DNA of 64,000 bases. It comes from a candidate division FCPU426 bacterium. Lineage in GTDB: Bacteria; Oederibacteriota; JAAXVQ01; JAUVAV01. Below are positions 1 to 7,667 of this stretch, piece by piece. The stretch's first letter is position 1; every line of letters starts with the position of its first letter. The stretch covers positions 23,198 through 87,197 of the forward strand of contig JAUVAV010000007.1 of assembly GCA_030591525.1 (NCBI GenBank), given 5' to 3'. The notes under the pieces were generated by a model. That model was not told the origin of the DNA and searched no databases. It was given only the letters and a program-made list of their open reading frames with translations. The translations under genes and the position numbers were made by a program.

Positions 1-198
1 TATTTCAAAAGGTTTGCGTATCCGGCTGATATCCACTGGCCGGGAAAAGTATTCATCTGCCGGACGATGGTTAACAAAAATATTTCCTTGACCCGGCTTT
101 AAACGAACACGGGCTACCGAGGTTTTTCGCCGGCCGGTAGCTAGAAATTCCAATGCCACCGCTTCCTTGTCTGGTTTAACCGTTTTATTTTCTTCCAT
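1..198 (-). CDS. rpsI: 30S ribosomal protein S9 (partial, N-terminal part)
   Basis: The minus frame starting with ATG at 198 encodes 66 residues and runs off the left edge without a stop. The last part reads [17 protein letters not shown], the conserved N-terminal block of S9, followed by GNIFVN. S9 is a small-subunit ribosomal protein whose C-terminal tail, not present here, reaches the P site. It lies one base after the rplM stop, the usual rplM-rpsI pair, so the two are almost certainly co-transcribed. The first 15 or so residues are a short lineage-specific extension. The ORF track does not list it because it is cut by the edge. Confidence 0.93.
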   Translation of the reverse strand, partial: MEENKTVKPDKEAVALEFLATGRRKTSVARVRLKPGQGNIFVNHRPADEYFSRPVDISRIRKPFEI

Positions 199-199
199 C

Positions 200-628
200 T
201 TATATCTCCATTTTTTCCGGTTTTTGGGCTTGCTGACTATGCTCGGATCCCCGATAAATCATTAATTTCTTTATCATGGCGCGTCCCAATGAATTCTTCG
301 GCAGCATTCCTTTGACTGCCAACATAAATATCCGCTGCGGATTTTTTTCCATTAGAACACGGTAAGGAGTAGCCTTGGTTCCTCCCGGCCAGCCGGAATG
401 ACGAAAATCTGTTTTTTGATCGAGTTTCTTGCCGGTTAATCTGATTTTTTCCGCGTTAACGGCTATTATATGATCCCCGGTATCCAGGTGGGGAGTAAAA
501 ATCGCCTTATGCTTGCCCTTTAAAATAGCAGCCACCCGGCTGGCAGCCCGGCCCAGGACTTTGCCTTCCAGATCAATCAGGTACCATTTCCGCTCGACCT
601 TCCCGGTTTTGGGAAAAGGCGTCGACAT
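200..628 (-). CDS. rplM: 50S ribosomal protein L13
   Basis: A 142-residue protein of normal L13 length with the family landmarks [19 protein letters not shown] near the N terminus, the [12 protein letters not shown] block and [18 protein letters not shown] toward the C terminus. L13 is an early-assembling large-subunit protein bound to 23S rRNA. The start at 628 is preceded by AAGGAGG with good spacing. It is followed one base later by rpsI. A sigma70-like promoter lies just upstream at the end of thiL, so the pair can be transcribed independently of thiL. Confidence 0.97.
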   Translation of the reverse strand: MSTPFPKTGKVERKWYLIDLEGKVLGRAASRVAAILKGKHKAIFTPHLDTGDHIIAVNAEKIRLTGKKLDQKTDFRHSGWPGGTKATPYRVLMEKNPQRIFMLAVKGMLPKNSLGRAMIKKLMIYRGSEHSQQAQKPEKMEI

Positions 629-676
629 AATAAAATCCTCCTTGCGATTACATTACCTTTACTAAATAAGTTGAAT

Positions 677-705
677 AACTTACCGGATTCTTCGCTCTCT
701 GTCAA
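677..705 (-). promoter_or_regulatory. Putative sigma70 promoter of rplM-rpsI
   Basis: On the minus strand TTGACA (700-705) is followed after exactly 17 bases by TAAGTT (677-682). The -35 hexamer is perfect and the -10 is weak. The -35 overlaps the thiL stop codon, so the promoter is built into the end of the previous gene. It lies about 50 bases before the rplM start. Confidence 0.55.
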
Positions 706-1730
706 GGCAAAAAATCCCTTTTTTCACTTGCTCCATGCTCCCATCCGGAAGGCATATCTACCCGACAGCCGTCGGGCCGGGTTAAATAAAGCCCCTCGCG
801 CTGCGGAAGGATTTTCCCCACTACAGTGCATATGGTTCCGGTACGTTTCCGCAGCTTATTTATTAATTTCGGCGCATGCGGGGATGGACAGGAGAACAGC
901 AATTCATAATCTTCCCCTCCGCAAAGGGCCAAGTCCAGAGGATTGCATTTCAAAGCCCGGGCCGCCATGCGTGCTTCCAGGGAAACCGGTAATTGAGAGG
1001 CAAAAATACAGGCCCCGGTTTGGCTGGCCTGAGTTAAACGGCGGGTATCACCTGCCAGCCCATCCGAGAGATCTATCATAGCACGCACCTTTCCCGATTG
1101 GGCCAATAAGTTTCCCTCTCTTAGGCGTGGTAGCGGGCGTAACCAGCGCTGTACTACCCGGTCCCGCACCGGAATTCTTAGCCGCGGACGCCGCAGCAGG
1201 CCTAACCCGGCGGAAGCGGTTCCCAATTCACCCGTTACCAACAGCAGGTCTCCCGGCCGGGCGCCGGTCCGCCTGATTACTGCGCCGGCCGCCGCTGTTC
1301 CCTGCACAGTTAAAGAAACCATTATCGGCCCGGGAGATAAAACCGTATCGCCCCCGGCCAGCCGAACGCCAAAGCGGCTCAACTCACCGACCAGACCGTC
1401 AATCAGGCGTATTATAAATGGGCGCGCTGTTTTCGCAGGCAGCGCCAGCACGAGAAAAGCGCGTTGCGGAGTCCCGCCCATGGCTGCAATATCCGATAGA
1501 TTCACAGCCGCGCTTTTTACACCCAGGGATTCCGGATCACACCAGGGTGATTCCCAATGCACACCTTCCACCAGCGCATCACAAGTAATAAGCTCGAGTT
1601 TCCGGGGATCTACACAATGGGCGGACGTGTCGTCGCCAATGCCAATCTGGTCTCTTACTCCCAACCGGCCGCTTCGCTGACGAATGAGATCGATTATTTG
1701 GAATTCCTGCCAACTATTTTTTTTGCGCAT
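702..1730 (-). CDS. thiL: Thiamine-monophosphate kinase
   Basis: A 342-residue ThiL, which phosphorylates thiamine monophosphate to the cofactor thiamine diphosphate with ATP. Conserved metal and nucleotide sites are visible in order: IGIGDD near residue 30, CDALVEGVHW near 50, AAVNLSDIAAMGG near 75, GGDTV near 120, the long Gly-rich TGELGTASAGL block, DLSDGLAGD near 220 and GGEDYELLF near 270. The start is ATG at 1730, preceded by AAAGG. About 20 bases further upstream is a stop codon belonging to a leftover copy of the 3' end of the TPR gene at 3982, which suggests thiL once followed that gene directly. Confidence 0.95.
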   Translation of the reverse strand: MRKKNSWQEFQIIDLIRQRSGRLGVRDQIGIGDDTSAHCVDPRKLELITCDALVEGVHWESPWCDPESLGVKSAAVNLSDIAAMGGTPQRAFLVLALPAKTARPFIIRLIDGLVGELSRFGVRLAGGDTVLSPGPIMVSLTVQGTAAAGAVIRRTGARPGDLLLVTGELGTASAGLGLLRRPRLRIPVRDRVVQRWLRPLPRLREGNLLAQSGKVRAMIDLSDGLAGDTRRLTQASQTGACIFASQLPVSLEARMAARALKCNPLDLALCGGEDYELLFSCPSPHAPKLINKLRKRTGTICTVVGKILPQREGLYLTRPDGCRVDMPSGWEHGASEKRDFLP

Positions 1731-1750
1731 TATGAGCCTTTGCTATGCCG

Positions 1751-1801
1751 CTATTTTCCCCACTGTAATATGCCGGGGAAATTACTTCCCATATTCAGAC
1801 G
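1751..1801 (-). pseudogene. Leftover copy of the 3' end of the TPR gene at 3982-4833
   Basis: Read on the minus strand this stretch encodes RLNMGSNFPGILQWGK followed by a stop. The TPR gene ends RLNMGKKSPGISQWGK followed by a stop. I count 12 of 16 residues and 41 of 51 bases identical. No ORF of any length precedes the fragment, so it is a relic. Weaker similarity seems to continue for about 15 bases to the right. It lies about 20 bases before the thiL start, in the position expected for the end of an operon-mate gene. Confidence 0.75.
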
Positions 1802-1862
1802 TCGAGGTGATAGGGGGCGGTTTAATCTTTCCCTACTTTTATACATTGTCGGCAGCAGAATT

Positions 1863-2915
1863 TTATCTCAATTCTATTTTATGGTCATCATAAATTAAGT
1901 AAGTCTTATCGTTTTTACCGGTTTCAAACCATATTATTTCCCCTGACACATAATTCCCGACACTTTCTTCAATTAAGGAATTGACTATTTCTTTATTCGT
2001 AAGATCAACTAATAGATAGGTCGTTTCAACCCGTCCTTGAATTTCAGCGGGCATTGATATTAAAATCGCCCATTGCTTATCTTTCGAAACTTCAATAAGT
2101 TGCAGCACTGATGAGGCAGCATTGTAAACGGCAACACCATGATTATCATCATCCAGTAATAATACGTTTTTATCCTTACTTAAATAAACTTTATTAATTT
2201 TATTGGATGCGGTTTTCTTACGAGAAACAAAACTGTCATTAAAGAATATTTCAGAGATGCAAACATCTTCATATTTAGTTCCTGATTTGGTTTCCAATAT
2301 TTCGATTTGCAAAACAAAGCATGTATCCGCTATGGGCAACCTATTAATAGAATTATAGTTGTGCAGCACTTTTTTTCTAAACTCAGATAATTCCTGGGCG
2401 GAATATTTTAACGGAAACGATTGGATGCCAAAACTATCGTCCAGTTGAATAGTTTTTTTAGGCGGAAATCCAATAGCTTTATATAGTACTCTGTTTTCAG
2501 AAACATATCCATCAGGATTAACCGCAAAATAAACCGAAAACCTTAGTTTTTCAGGTCGCCCATTTTGATAATACAGTTTTTTGCTCTTTCCGTATCCTGC
2601 GAAAATGCTTATCATTATTCTATTAAGTTCAGGCAATTTTATGAATATTGAAGAATTGTTTTTATCCGGACCGCTTACCCAGCAAGTATTAAAATCTGCA
2701 TCGAATAAATTGGATGGCGGATAACGATGATTATGGCTATGGTTTACTTCAAATTGAGCATATTCCATTGTATCAAGCAGGCTAATATCTACCCAGTTGA
2801 TTTTCTGCTGGGCTGAAACATTTTTAAATGGAAAGAGACTAATAACCAAAATAATAATACTTAGATTATAGTAAGCTCTGAATCCATTTATAGGTATCTT
2901 TTGAAGAAAATCCAT
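1863..2915 (-). CDS. Exported protein with NADase-type glycan-binding (discoidin-like) domain
   Basis: The ORF runs from 2957, but that start lies 92 bases inside the preceding gene, so the ATG at 2915 (MDFLQK) is a more likely start; a later start is possible. A hydrophobic stretch LSIIILVISLFPF ending in a VSA-Q site looks like a signal peptide. Then YPPSNLFDADFNTCWVSG resembles the core of the NADase-type glycan-binding / discoidin-like domain (a YPP-NLFDGD--TAWVEG pattern), followed by beta-rich sequence. Function is unknown; carbohydrate or surface binding is inference. Codon use is AT-rich compared with the neighbours and the gene pairs with the lipoprotein just upstream. Confidence 0.7.
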   Translation of the reverse strand: MDFLQKIPINGFRAYYNLSIIILVISLFPFKNVSAQQKINWVDISLLDTMEYAQFEVNHSHNHRYPPSNLFDADFNTCWVSGPDKNNSSIFIKLPELNRIMISIFAGYGKSKKLYYQNGRPEKLRFSVYFAVNPDGYVSENRVLYKAIGFPPKKTIQLDDSFGIQSFPLKYSAQELSEFRKKVLHNYNSINRLPIADTCFVLQIEILETKSGTKYEDVCISEIFFNDSFVSRKKTASNKINKVYLSKDKNVLLLDDDNHGVAVYNAASSVLQLIEVSKDKQWAILISMPAEIQGRVETTYLLVDLTNKEIVNSLIEESVGNYVSGEIIWFETGKNDKTYLIYDDHKIELR

Positions 2916-3729
2916 ACTTTGCTTTCTCATAACTTTCCAGGCTATTTTTAAATTCATCCATCTTTTTGAGTAAGTCCTTGATTTCCTGCTTGCTCAGTTT
3001 TGATATAATTTGTTCTATTACCGCCCGCCGGGTAATAGCAGAACCGTTATGCAAATAGATAGTTTCCTCAATATAAGCCTTATCGGATTTTGGATAAATA
3101 TCTTGTATTACCAATCCCCAATCCGCCAAGGGAAGCGCTGATAATTTCCTGTTTAATTCGGTCCGGTTAGCTCTATTGGCTGCTTGGCTTTTTTGATAAA
3201 CAGAACTGAACAGCGATGAATCTACTATAGACACCTTTTTTTCATTGATATTATAAGCATATGTTTTACTGTATTTTTCTTTTAGAGAGCGCGCTTCCAA
3301 GGAGTCGTTTGAATGCTCAATCCAAAAAGCCCATCCCGAAACAGGATTTATGCTGTAATAAATTAAAGCATCATTAAAAGCAATTTTTACATCATACCTG
3401 CCTTTGCTATTCCCCAGTAGTTCTGTTATATCCTTAAAATCTACCGCCTCTGTCAATTGTTTATTTTTCGGATTAAAAATATAGAGTCCTACATCCTTTA
3501 TTAAATAATCCGGTATCCCACCATCAGGAAAGGCAGCTATTCCTTTGGCACGTCGGTATGCGCTTTTGGAAGCTACCAAGGCAATTTCGGAATGCTCTGT
3601 GTTCCACTGAGCGCCCCCATGAACTGTATAATCTAAAGAAACATGCTCAGAATAGCAGGACGTCAAGAGCAAAGATAATCCTGCTATTAATACAAATAGT
3701 AATCGACTATTAATACGAAAACCGGACAT
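2866..3729 (-). CDS. Putative lipoprotein of unknown function
   Basis: The 287-residue product begins with a short basic stretch and the hydrophobic run LLFVLIAGLSLLLTSC. LTSC is a good lipobox, so the mature protein should be lipid-anchored at Cys25. The remainder has no family I recognise; it is rich in Lys, Ser, Tyr and Asn and ends with a charged helical segment (KEIKDLLKKMDEFK type). It overlaps the start of the NADase-domain gene, implying translational coupling. Both genes are clearly AT-rich and lie between two copies of the TPR-gene 3' end, so this pair is probably acquired. Confidence 0.7.
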   Translation of the reverse strand: MSGFRINSRLLFVLIAGLSLLLTSCYSEHVSLDYTVHGGAQWNTEHSEIALVASKSAYRRAKGIAAFPDGGIPDYLIKDVGLYIFNPKNKQLTEAVDFKDITELLGNSKGRYDVKIAFNDALIYYSINPVSGWAFWIEHSNDSLEARSLKEKYSKTYAYNINEKKVSIVDSSLFSSVYQKSQAANRANRTELNRKLSALPLADWGLVIQDIYPKSDKAYIEETIYLHNGSAITRRAVIEQIISKLSKQEIKDLLKKMDEFKNSLESYEKAKYGFSSKDTYKWIQSLL

Positions 3730-3928
3730 TACGTTAACCTGTTTTTTGAGGATATTTCATAATGATTATTCCAAAGTTGTCATTCCCGCATGCTTGCAGC
3801 GGAATTACGCCTCTCCCCCCATAGGGGTTTGGCAGCAGAACCTTATTTTAATTACAGCCCCCTTTATAAACGCTTCACTTTATGAAGCTATTATAAGGAC
3901 TTATCGCTTCACGGTCAACCGCTCATGA

Positions 3929-3958
3929 ATTCTCCCCGCAGCAAGCTGCGGGGAATTA
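3929..3958. repeat. Short GC-rich hairpin, REP-like
   Basis: CCCCGCAG-CAAG-CTGCGGGG forms a perfect 8-bp stem with a 4-base loop, in the 250-base gap between the lipoprotein pair and the TPR gene. The flanks (GAATT/AATTA) extend the symmetry slightly. It could act as a weak terminator but has no U-tract on the minus strand; I treat it as a dispersed repeat. Confidence 0.5.
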
Positions 3959-3981
3959 CAAGTTAAATATTATTATTACTA

Positions 3982-4833
3982 TTATTTCCCCCACTGCGAT
4001 ATACCGGGTGATTTCTTTCCCATATTCAGACGTTGGAGACGGCGGCGGGCCTCGTCACGCATAGCCGCAGGATATTTCTCCATCACGGTTTGGTAGGCTT
4101 GGCGGGCCTCCGCCCGGTTTCCCAGCTTTTCATGACAACTGCCCTGATGCACCAGGGCATCAGCCGCCAGGAATCCGCCCGGATAATCGTTAATTAAACC
4201 GGCGTAAGCCGCCACCGCCTTGTCCCAGCGTTTAGCATCTTCCAGCACTTTACCCTGTCCCAGCCGGGCTTCGGCATCCCAGTCACTCTGGGGATACTTT
4301 TGGGATATCTCCGCATAAGTTTTAAGCGCCGTTTCCCAATCTCCGGCCTTATTCTGGCTTTCAGCAATTCTTAACCCCGTCCAGGCCTGCATAACTCCAC
4401 TGGATTCCTCCATCTGCAGACGCCGATAGGTTTCAACCGCTTGAGACCATTGGTTTTGTTCATAGTAAAGATCTCCCAGACCTATGAGGGCCTGCTGAAT
4501 TTGTTCCTGGCTTACATGCTTTTTTTTCATGATTTTTTGATACTGGGATATAGCCGCCTTATACCTTTTAGCCAGGGTAAGGTTCCGAGCGGTTTTGAAA
4601 TGCCTTTGCATAACTTTGTGAGGGTTTCCCCAACCGGTAAAGTAACCATATCCCTGAACCAGGGCTAAAATTAAAAGCACTCCTCCCAAGGTAATCAGCC
4701 AGAAACGGCGTGAAGCCTGGAGCGTAACCTCCGGTCCGGGGGGCGTTCCGGCGGATTTCGAGGTTGTAGAAGCTGCTTTTTTCGGTTTGGCCCGGCGTGA
4801 TGATTTTATGCTCTGCTTAGCGGATTTCGACAC
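3982..4833 (-). CDS. Membrane-anchored TPR protein
   Basis: The open frame reaches 4944, but a GTG at 4833 (MSKSAKQS) has AGGAGG about 9 bases upstream and avoids a 40-base overlap with the previous gene, so I choose it (283 residues). A Lys/Ser-rich cytoplasmic tail is followed by one membrane segment (FWLITLGGVLLILALVQGYGYF) and then about five TPR-like repeats to the end (for example the GLGDLYYEQNQWSQAVETY and LGQGKVLEDAKRWDKAVAAY units). Architecture resembles YfgM/CpoB-type envelope helpers. No enzyme motif. It precedes the lipoprotein pair, and a relic of its 3' end lies before thiL. Confidence 0.8.
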   Translation of the reverse strand: MSKSAKQSIKSSRRAKPKKAASTTSKSAGTPPGPEVTLQASRRFWLITLGGVLLILALVQGYGYFTGWGNPHKVMQRHFKTARNLTLAKRYKAAISQYQKIMKKKHVSQEQIQQALIGLGDLYYEQNQWSQAVETYRRLQMEESSGVMQAWTGLRIAESQNKAGDWETALKTYAEISQKYPQSDWDAEARLGQGKVLEDAKRWDKAVAAYAGLINDYPGGFLAADALVHQGSCHEKLGNRAEARQAYQTVMEKYPAAMRDEARRRLQRLNMGKKSPGISQWGK

Positions 4834-4900
4834 TGCTTTTTTCCTCCTCAAGTTTTTTAATACGTTAGCGCTTCTCCCCCGCTCTTCAGAGCGGGGGATT

Positions 4901-5269
4901 TTAAGGAGCTGCCACCCATGCCTCTCCCCGGCACCTGGATCCATCCGGCGCCCGCCCCTGGACTACAATCTGATAGCGTCCCGGATCCCAGACCGCGGTT
5001 AGGGGTATTTGGGTCGTAAAAGTCCAGGTTCTCCCCTCATCTTTGGTCTTGAGATGTACTACCGGAGAACCGGGCATATCCAAACGTCCGGTAACCGCCT
5101 GCGTTCCGATCGGCGCTTTAACCTGAATAGTCACTATGCTCCCGGGATACACGGTCTGCGGTGTAATGGTCACTTCCAAAATCTGGGCAGGTTTCATTAG
5201 TCCGGCGCATCCCGTGACGCCCGATATCACCAGAAAAAGCATTACGGTCTTGAGCTCCCGGCCAGGCAT
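4901..5269 (-). CDS. Small lipoprotein with Ig-like fold
   Basis: The 122-residue product has a signal sequence ending in VTGCAG, a lipobox with Cys21. The mature part is about 95 residues of alternating beta strands with a W-x-F / W-D-P-G-R-Y pattern seen in bacterial Ig-like domains, but I do not recognise a named family. Its ATG overlaps the stop of the CBS gene (TAATG), a standard sign of translational coupling, and AGGAGG precedes it. It probably belongs to one transcript with the CBS and TPR genes. Confidence 0.75.
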   Translation of the reverse strand: MPGRELKTVMLFLVISGVTGCAGLMKPAQILEVTITPQTVYPGSIVTIQVKAPIGTQAVTGRLDMPGSPVVHLKTKDEGRTWTFTTQIPLTAVWDPGRYQIVVQGRAPDGSRCRGEAWVAAP

Positions 5270-5730
5270 TACTCCTCCTTGGCTATGGCCCGAACCATAT
5301 CGGCTTTACCGACAATTCCCACCAGACGGTTGTTGTCCATTACCGGCAGCAGGTGCCGTTTTTTTTCATGCATAATAGTGGCTATCTCCTGGAGGCCGGT
5401 GTCCGGCGAGAGGGTAATTACATCACGCGTCATAATATCCTCGACTTTTCCACCGATTATTTTTTGAAGTTCAGGTTCATATTTATGCGGACTTTCCAAA
5501 TAAATAACCGCATCAAAGATAGTTATTACCGTGGGAAGATGAACCGCGGTATTCCGGAAAATCAGATCCCCTTCTGTTGCGATGCCTGTTATCCGGCCGT
5601 TCTGATCAATTACAGGAGCCCCGGAAATAGCATGTTTGAGCAGAAAATGGGCCAGTGCTTTCACGCTGGTTTCCGGCGTAACCGTTAAAACTTTAGTAGT
5701 CATAATATCCCGAGCCTTAATATTTTTCAT
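5269..5730 (-). CDS. CBS-domain protein
   Basis: A 153-residue protein made of two CBS motifs: RDIMTTKVLTVTPETSV...GAPVIDQNGRITGIATEGDL at residues 6-60, and VEDIMTRDVITLSPDTGLQEIA...LPVMDNNRLVGIVGKADMVRA at 97-150. A CBS pair forms one Bateman module that binds adenosyl nucleotides and usually acts as a regulatory sensor. There is no attached enzyme domain, so the partner is unknown. AAGGAGG precedes the ATG. First gene of the CBS-lipoprotein-TPR run. Confidence 0.9.
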   Translation of the reverse strand: MKNIKARDIMTTKVLTVTPETSVKALAHFLLKHAISGAPVIDQNGRITGIATEGDLIFRNTAVHLPTVITIFDAVIYLESPHKYEPELQKIIGGKVEDIMTRDVITLSPDTGLQEIATIMHEKKRHLLPVMDNNRLVGIVGKADMVRAIAKEE

Positions 5731-6035
5731 ACTGCCTCCTTTTCTTTCTCAGCGCATTGTCAAAAAAATCTACATATTTCTGTTCTGATAGCCGCAGGCC
5801 TCAGCCTGCGAATAATTAATCAGGATTCTAGAAGCCTGAGCATTTAGTCGATTTTAATATAAATAATTCCTCTCCCTCGAGGGGAGAGGTTAGGTAAGAG
5901 TGCGATTTTAAAGACTTTTATCACCCTCCCCTTTATCCCCTCCCGTCAAAAAGGGAGGGGAATACTTGAATTCCGGACTAAATGCTCAAGCTCCTCATTC
6001 CATTCTGCGCAGGCTGAAACCTGCGCTTACCATTT
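5731..6035. other. Gene-free region with nested repeats
   Basis: About 300 bases between nnrDE and the CBS gene. It holds a copy of the MITE-like family A (5838-5987) inserted between two related GC-rich palindromes: CGCAGGCCTCAGCCTGCG near 5792-5809 and GCGCAGGCTGAAACCTGCGC near 6007-6026. No ORF with coding character is visible. A promoter for the CBS operon should lie further left on the minus strand but I could not identify it. Confidence 0.6.
5838..5987. repeat. MITE-like repeat family A, copy 1
   Basis: Bounded by perfect 12-bp inverted repeats GAGCATTTAGTC / GACTAAATGCTC (5838-5849 and 5976-5987), with near symmetry extending to AGCYTGAGC outside. The inside holds two hairpins, CCTCTCCCTCGAGGGGAGAGG and CCCCTCCCGTCAAAAAGGGAGGGG, joined by an A/T-rich linker. 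No ORF. Related copies are at 11369-11527, 26241-26403, 58356-58450 and 60250-60382. Confidence 0.8.
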
Positions 6036-7622
6036 TTACTTCATACCATATTTAGCATTACCCTTACTCCCGCGCAATTGCCGGAAGACAAAGGGAATAG
6101 CGTCAGCAACCTCCCGCGCGCGAACTCCCAGCCCACCGGGATCCATCCCCGCCAATTCTCCGGCCCGGCCGTGCAGATAAACCGCTAAAGCCGCCGCGTC
6201 GTATGGCTCCAGTTGCTGCGCGGACAAGGCGGCTGCCACGCCGGACAATACATCACCGGTTCCGGCGGTTGCCAAGGCCGGCGTTCCGGCCCCGATGATT
6301 CTAAGCCGGCCTTCCGGACTTGCCACCACGGTATGAGGTCCTTTAAGCAGAATAGTCGCCGCATACCGCCGGGCCAGTTCCCGGGTTATTGCCCAGCGTT
6401 CGGCCCTGATTTTTTCAGGCGGAACGCCCCTCAGCCGGCCGGCCTCTCCTTCATGGGGCGTTAAAATCAGGGCGGGAAGGCTGCGTGACCGTCTTAACCG
6501 TTGGACACCGGCCAGAGCGTGCAAGGCGTCGGCATCAACTACTATGCTCCGAGGTCCGGAAGCCTCCCGGATAAAGGCCCGGACCAGCTGAAAAACCTTG
6601 GAGGTTCTTCCCAGTCCCGGTCCTATTACTATGGCATCCTGCTCCCGGGCTATGCTTAGCAGGGGTTTTAATGCCGCTCCGGCCAAATCCCCGTTTTTAT
6701 CTCCGGGCAAAGGGCAGCATATTTCTTCCAACACATGCTGACGAACTATCAGATCTAATGGCTTAGGATAGGCCAGGGTAACATATCCCGCGCCCGCTCG
6801 TATGGCTCCCCGGCTGGCCAGCAGTAAGGCTCCATGATATTGGGCTGATCCCCCGATAATTAAAACCTTGCCCGCCGTACGCTTATGCGCGTCTCTCGCG
6901 CGTTGAGGCAAAATAACGGCCGCGGCCGGGTCATTGAAATACGCTGTGTCATCAGCTTGGGGATATAAAAGTTCCGGTGGAAATCCAATGGAATCAACTG
7001 CCCATGCTCCGACCCAAGCCATAGCTTGCGGTTGAAAAAGTCCCTTTTTAGGCAGTCCGAAGGTTAAAGTGAAGTCAGCCCGCACGGTCGGTCGTCCGGG
7101 CTCACCGGTATCTGCATTCAATCCAGAAGGCAGATCAACGGCTAAGACCTTTACGCGCATGGAATTGAGAGTTCGTATAACACTCGCTACCGGCTCACGC
7201 GGTGAACCTGCTACTCCGATTCCTAAAAGAGCATCCACCACTAAATCCACATCCAAAAAAGGTTGGAGGGTTTTTCCGGAAAAATCATTATTTAACTTTA
7301 TAATTTTTATTTTTTTCGGGTTCAGCCGTTTAAAATTAGCCGCGGTTTCCGGTGCCAACCGGCTCTTGGTCGGCAATATAACGGATACGTGCATCCCGGA
7401 TCCTGCCAGCAGGCGGGCGCAGACCAACCCGTCTCCGCCATTTTTTCCTCTGCCGGCCAAGACTGCTACTTTAGGCTGTGGCGTCGATTCCAGCATGGAG
7501 TGAGCTTGCTCGGCCAGGCTTCGCCCTGCGCGTTCCATCAATTCCAAACCAGGGATACCATATTGAGCAGTAGCCGCGGCATCAACCGCCTGCATCCCCT
7601 GCCTGCCAACAATTTTCAGCAA
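6036..7622 (-). CDS. nnr: Bifunctional NAD(P)H-hydrate epimerase / ADP-dependent NAD(P)H-hydrate dehydratase
   Basis: A fusion of a YjeF-N epimerase domain (about residues 1-220, with the NGGDGLVCARLL motif and a conserved late VDLPSGLNADTG) and a ribokinase-like dehydratase domain (about 240-520, with IGPGLGRTSK, VVDADALHAL, LTPHEGEAGRL and the late GTGDVLSGVAAAL anion-hole motif). It repairs damaged NAD(P)HX to NAD(P)H. The open frame begins with TTG at 7640, but TTG at 7622 (MLKIVGRQGMQAVD) has AAGGAG 9 bases upstream and matches the family N terminus better. It follows the OmpA-fusion gene closely. Confidence 0.95.
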   Translation of the reverse strand: MLKIVGRQGMQAVDAAATAQYGIPGLELMERAGRSLAEQAHSMLESTPQPKVAVLAGRGKNGGDGLVCARLLAGSGMHVSVILPTKSRLAPETAANFKRLNPKKIKIIKLNNDFSGKTLQPFLDVDLVVDALLGIGVAGSPREPVASVIRTLNSMRVKVLAVDLPSGLNADTGEPGRPTVRADFTLTFGLPKKGLFQPQAMAWVGAWAVDSIGFPPELLYPQADDTAYFNDPAAAVILPQRARDAHKRTAGKVLIIGGSAQYHGALLLASRGAIRAGAGYVTLAYPKPLDLIVRQHVLEEICCPLPGDKNGDLAGAALKPLLSIAREQDAIVIGPGLGRTSKVFQLVRAFIREASGPRSIVVDADALHALAGVQRLRRSRSLPALILTPHEGEAGRLRGVPPEKIRAERWAITRELARRYAATILLKGPHTVVASPEGRLRIIGAGTPALATAGTGDVLSGVAAALSAQQLEPYDAAALAVYLHGRAGELAGMDPGGLGVRAREVADAIPFVFRQLRGSKGNAKYGMK

Positions 7623-7667
7623 TGGATAAATCTCCTTCAAGCGGAGGGCCTTTTTCGAATATTCACG

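Noticed and set aside
702-1081. Plus-strand ORF 671-1081 and other ORFs opposite core genes
   Set aside because: Shadow of thiL, whose protein motifs are complete on the other strand. The same applies to nearly all plus-strand ORFs in this window.
3746-3928. 60-residue plus-strand ORF between the lipoprotein and TPR genes
   Set aside because: Consists of repeat sequence, has no RBS and no recognisable family.
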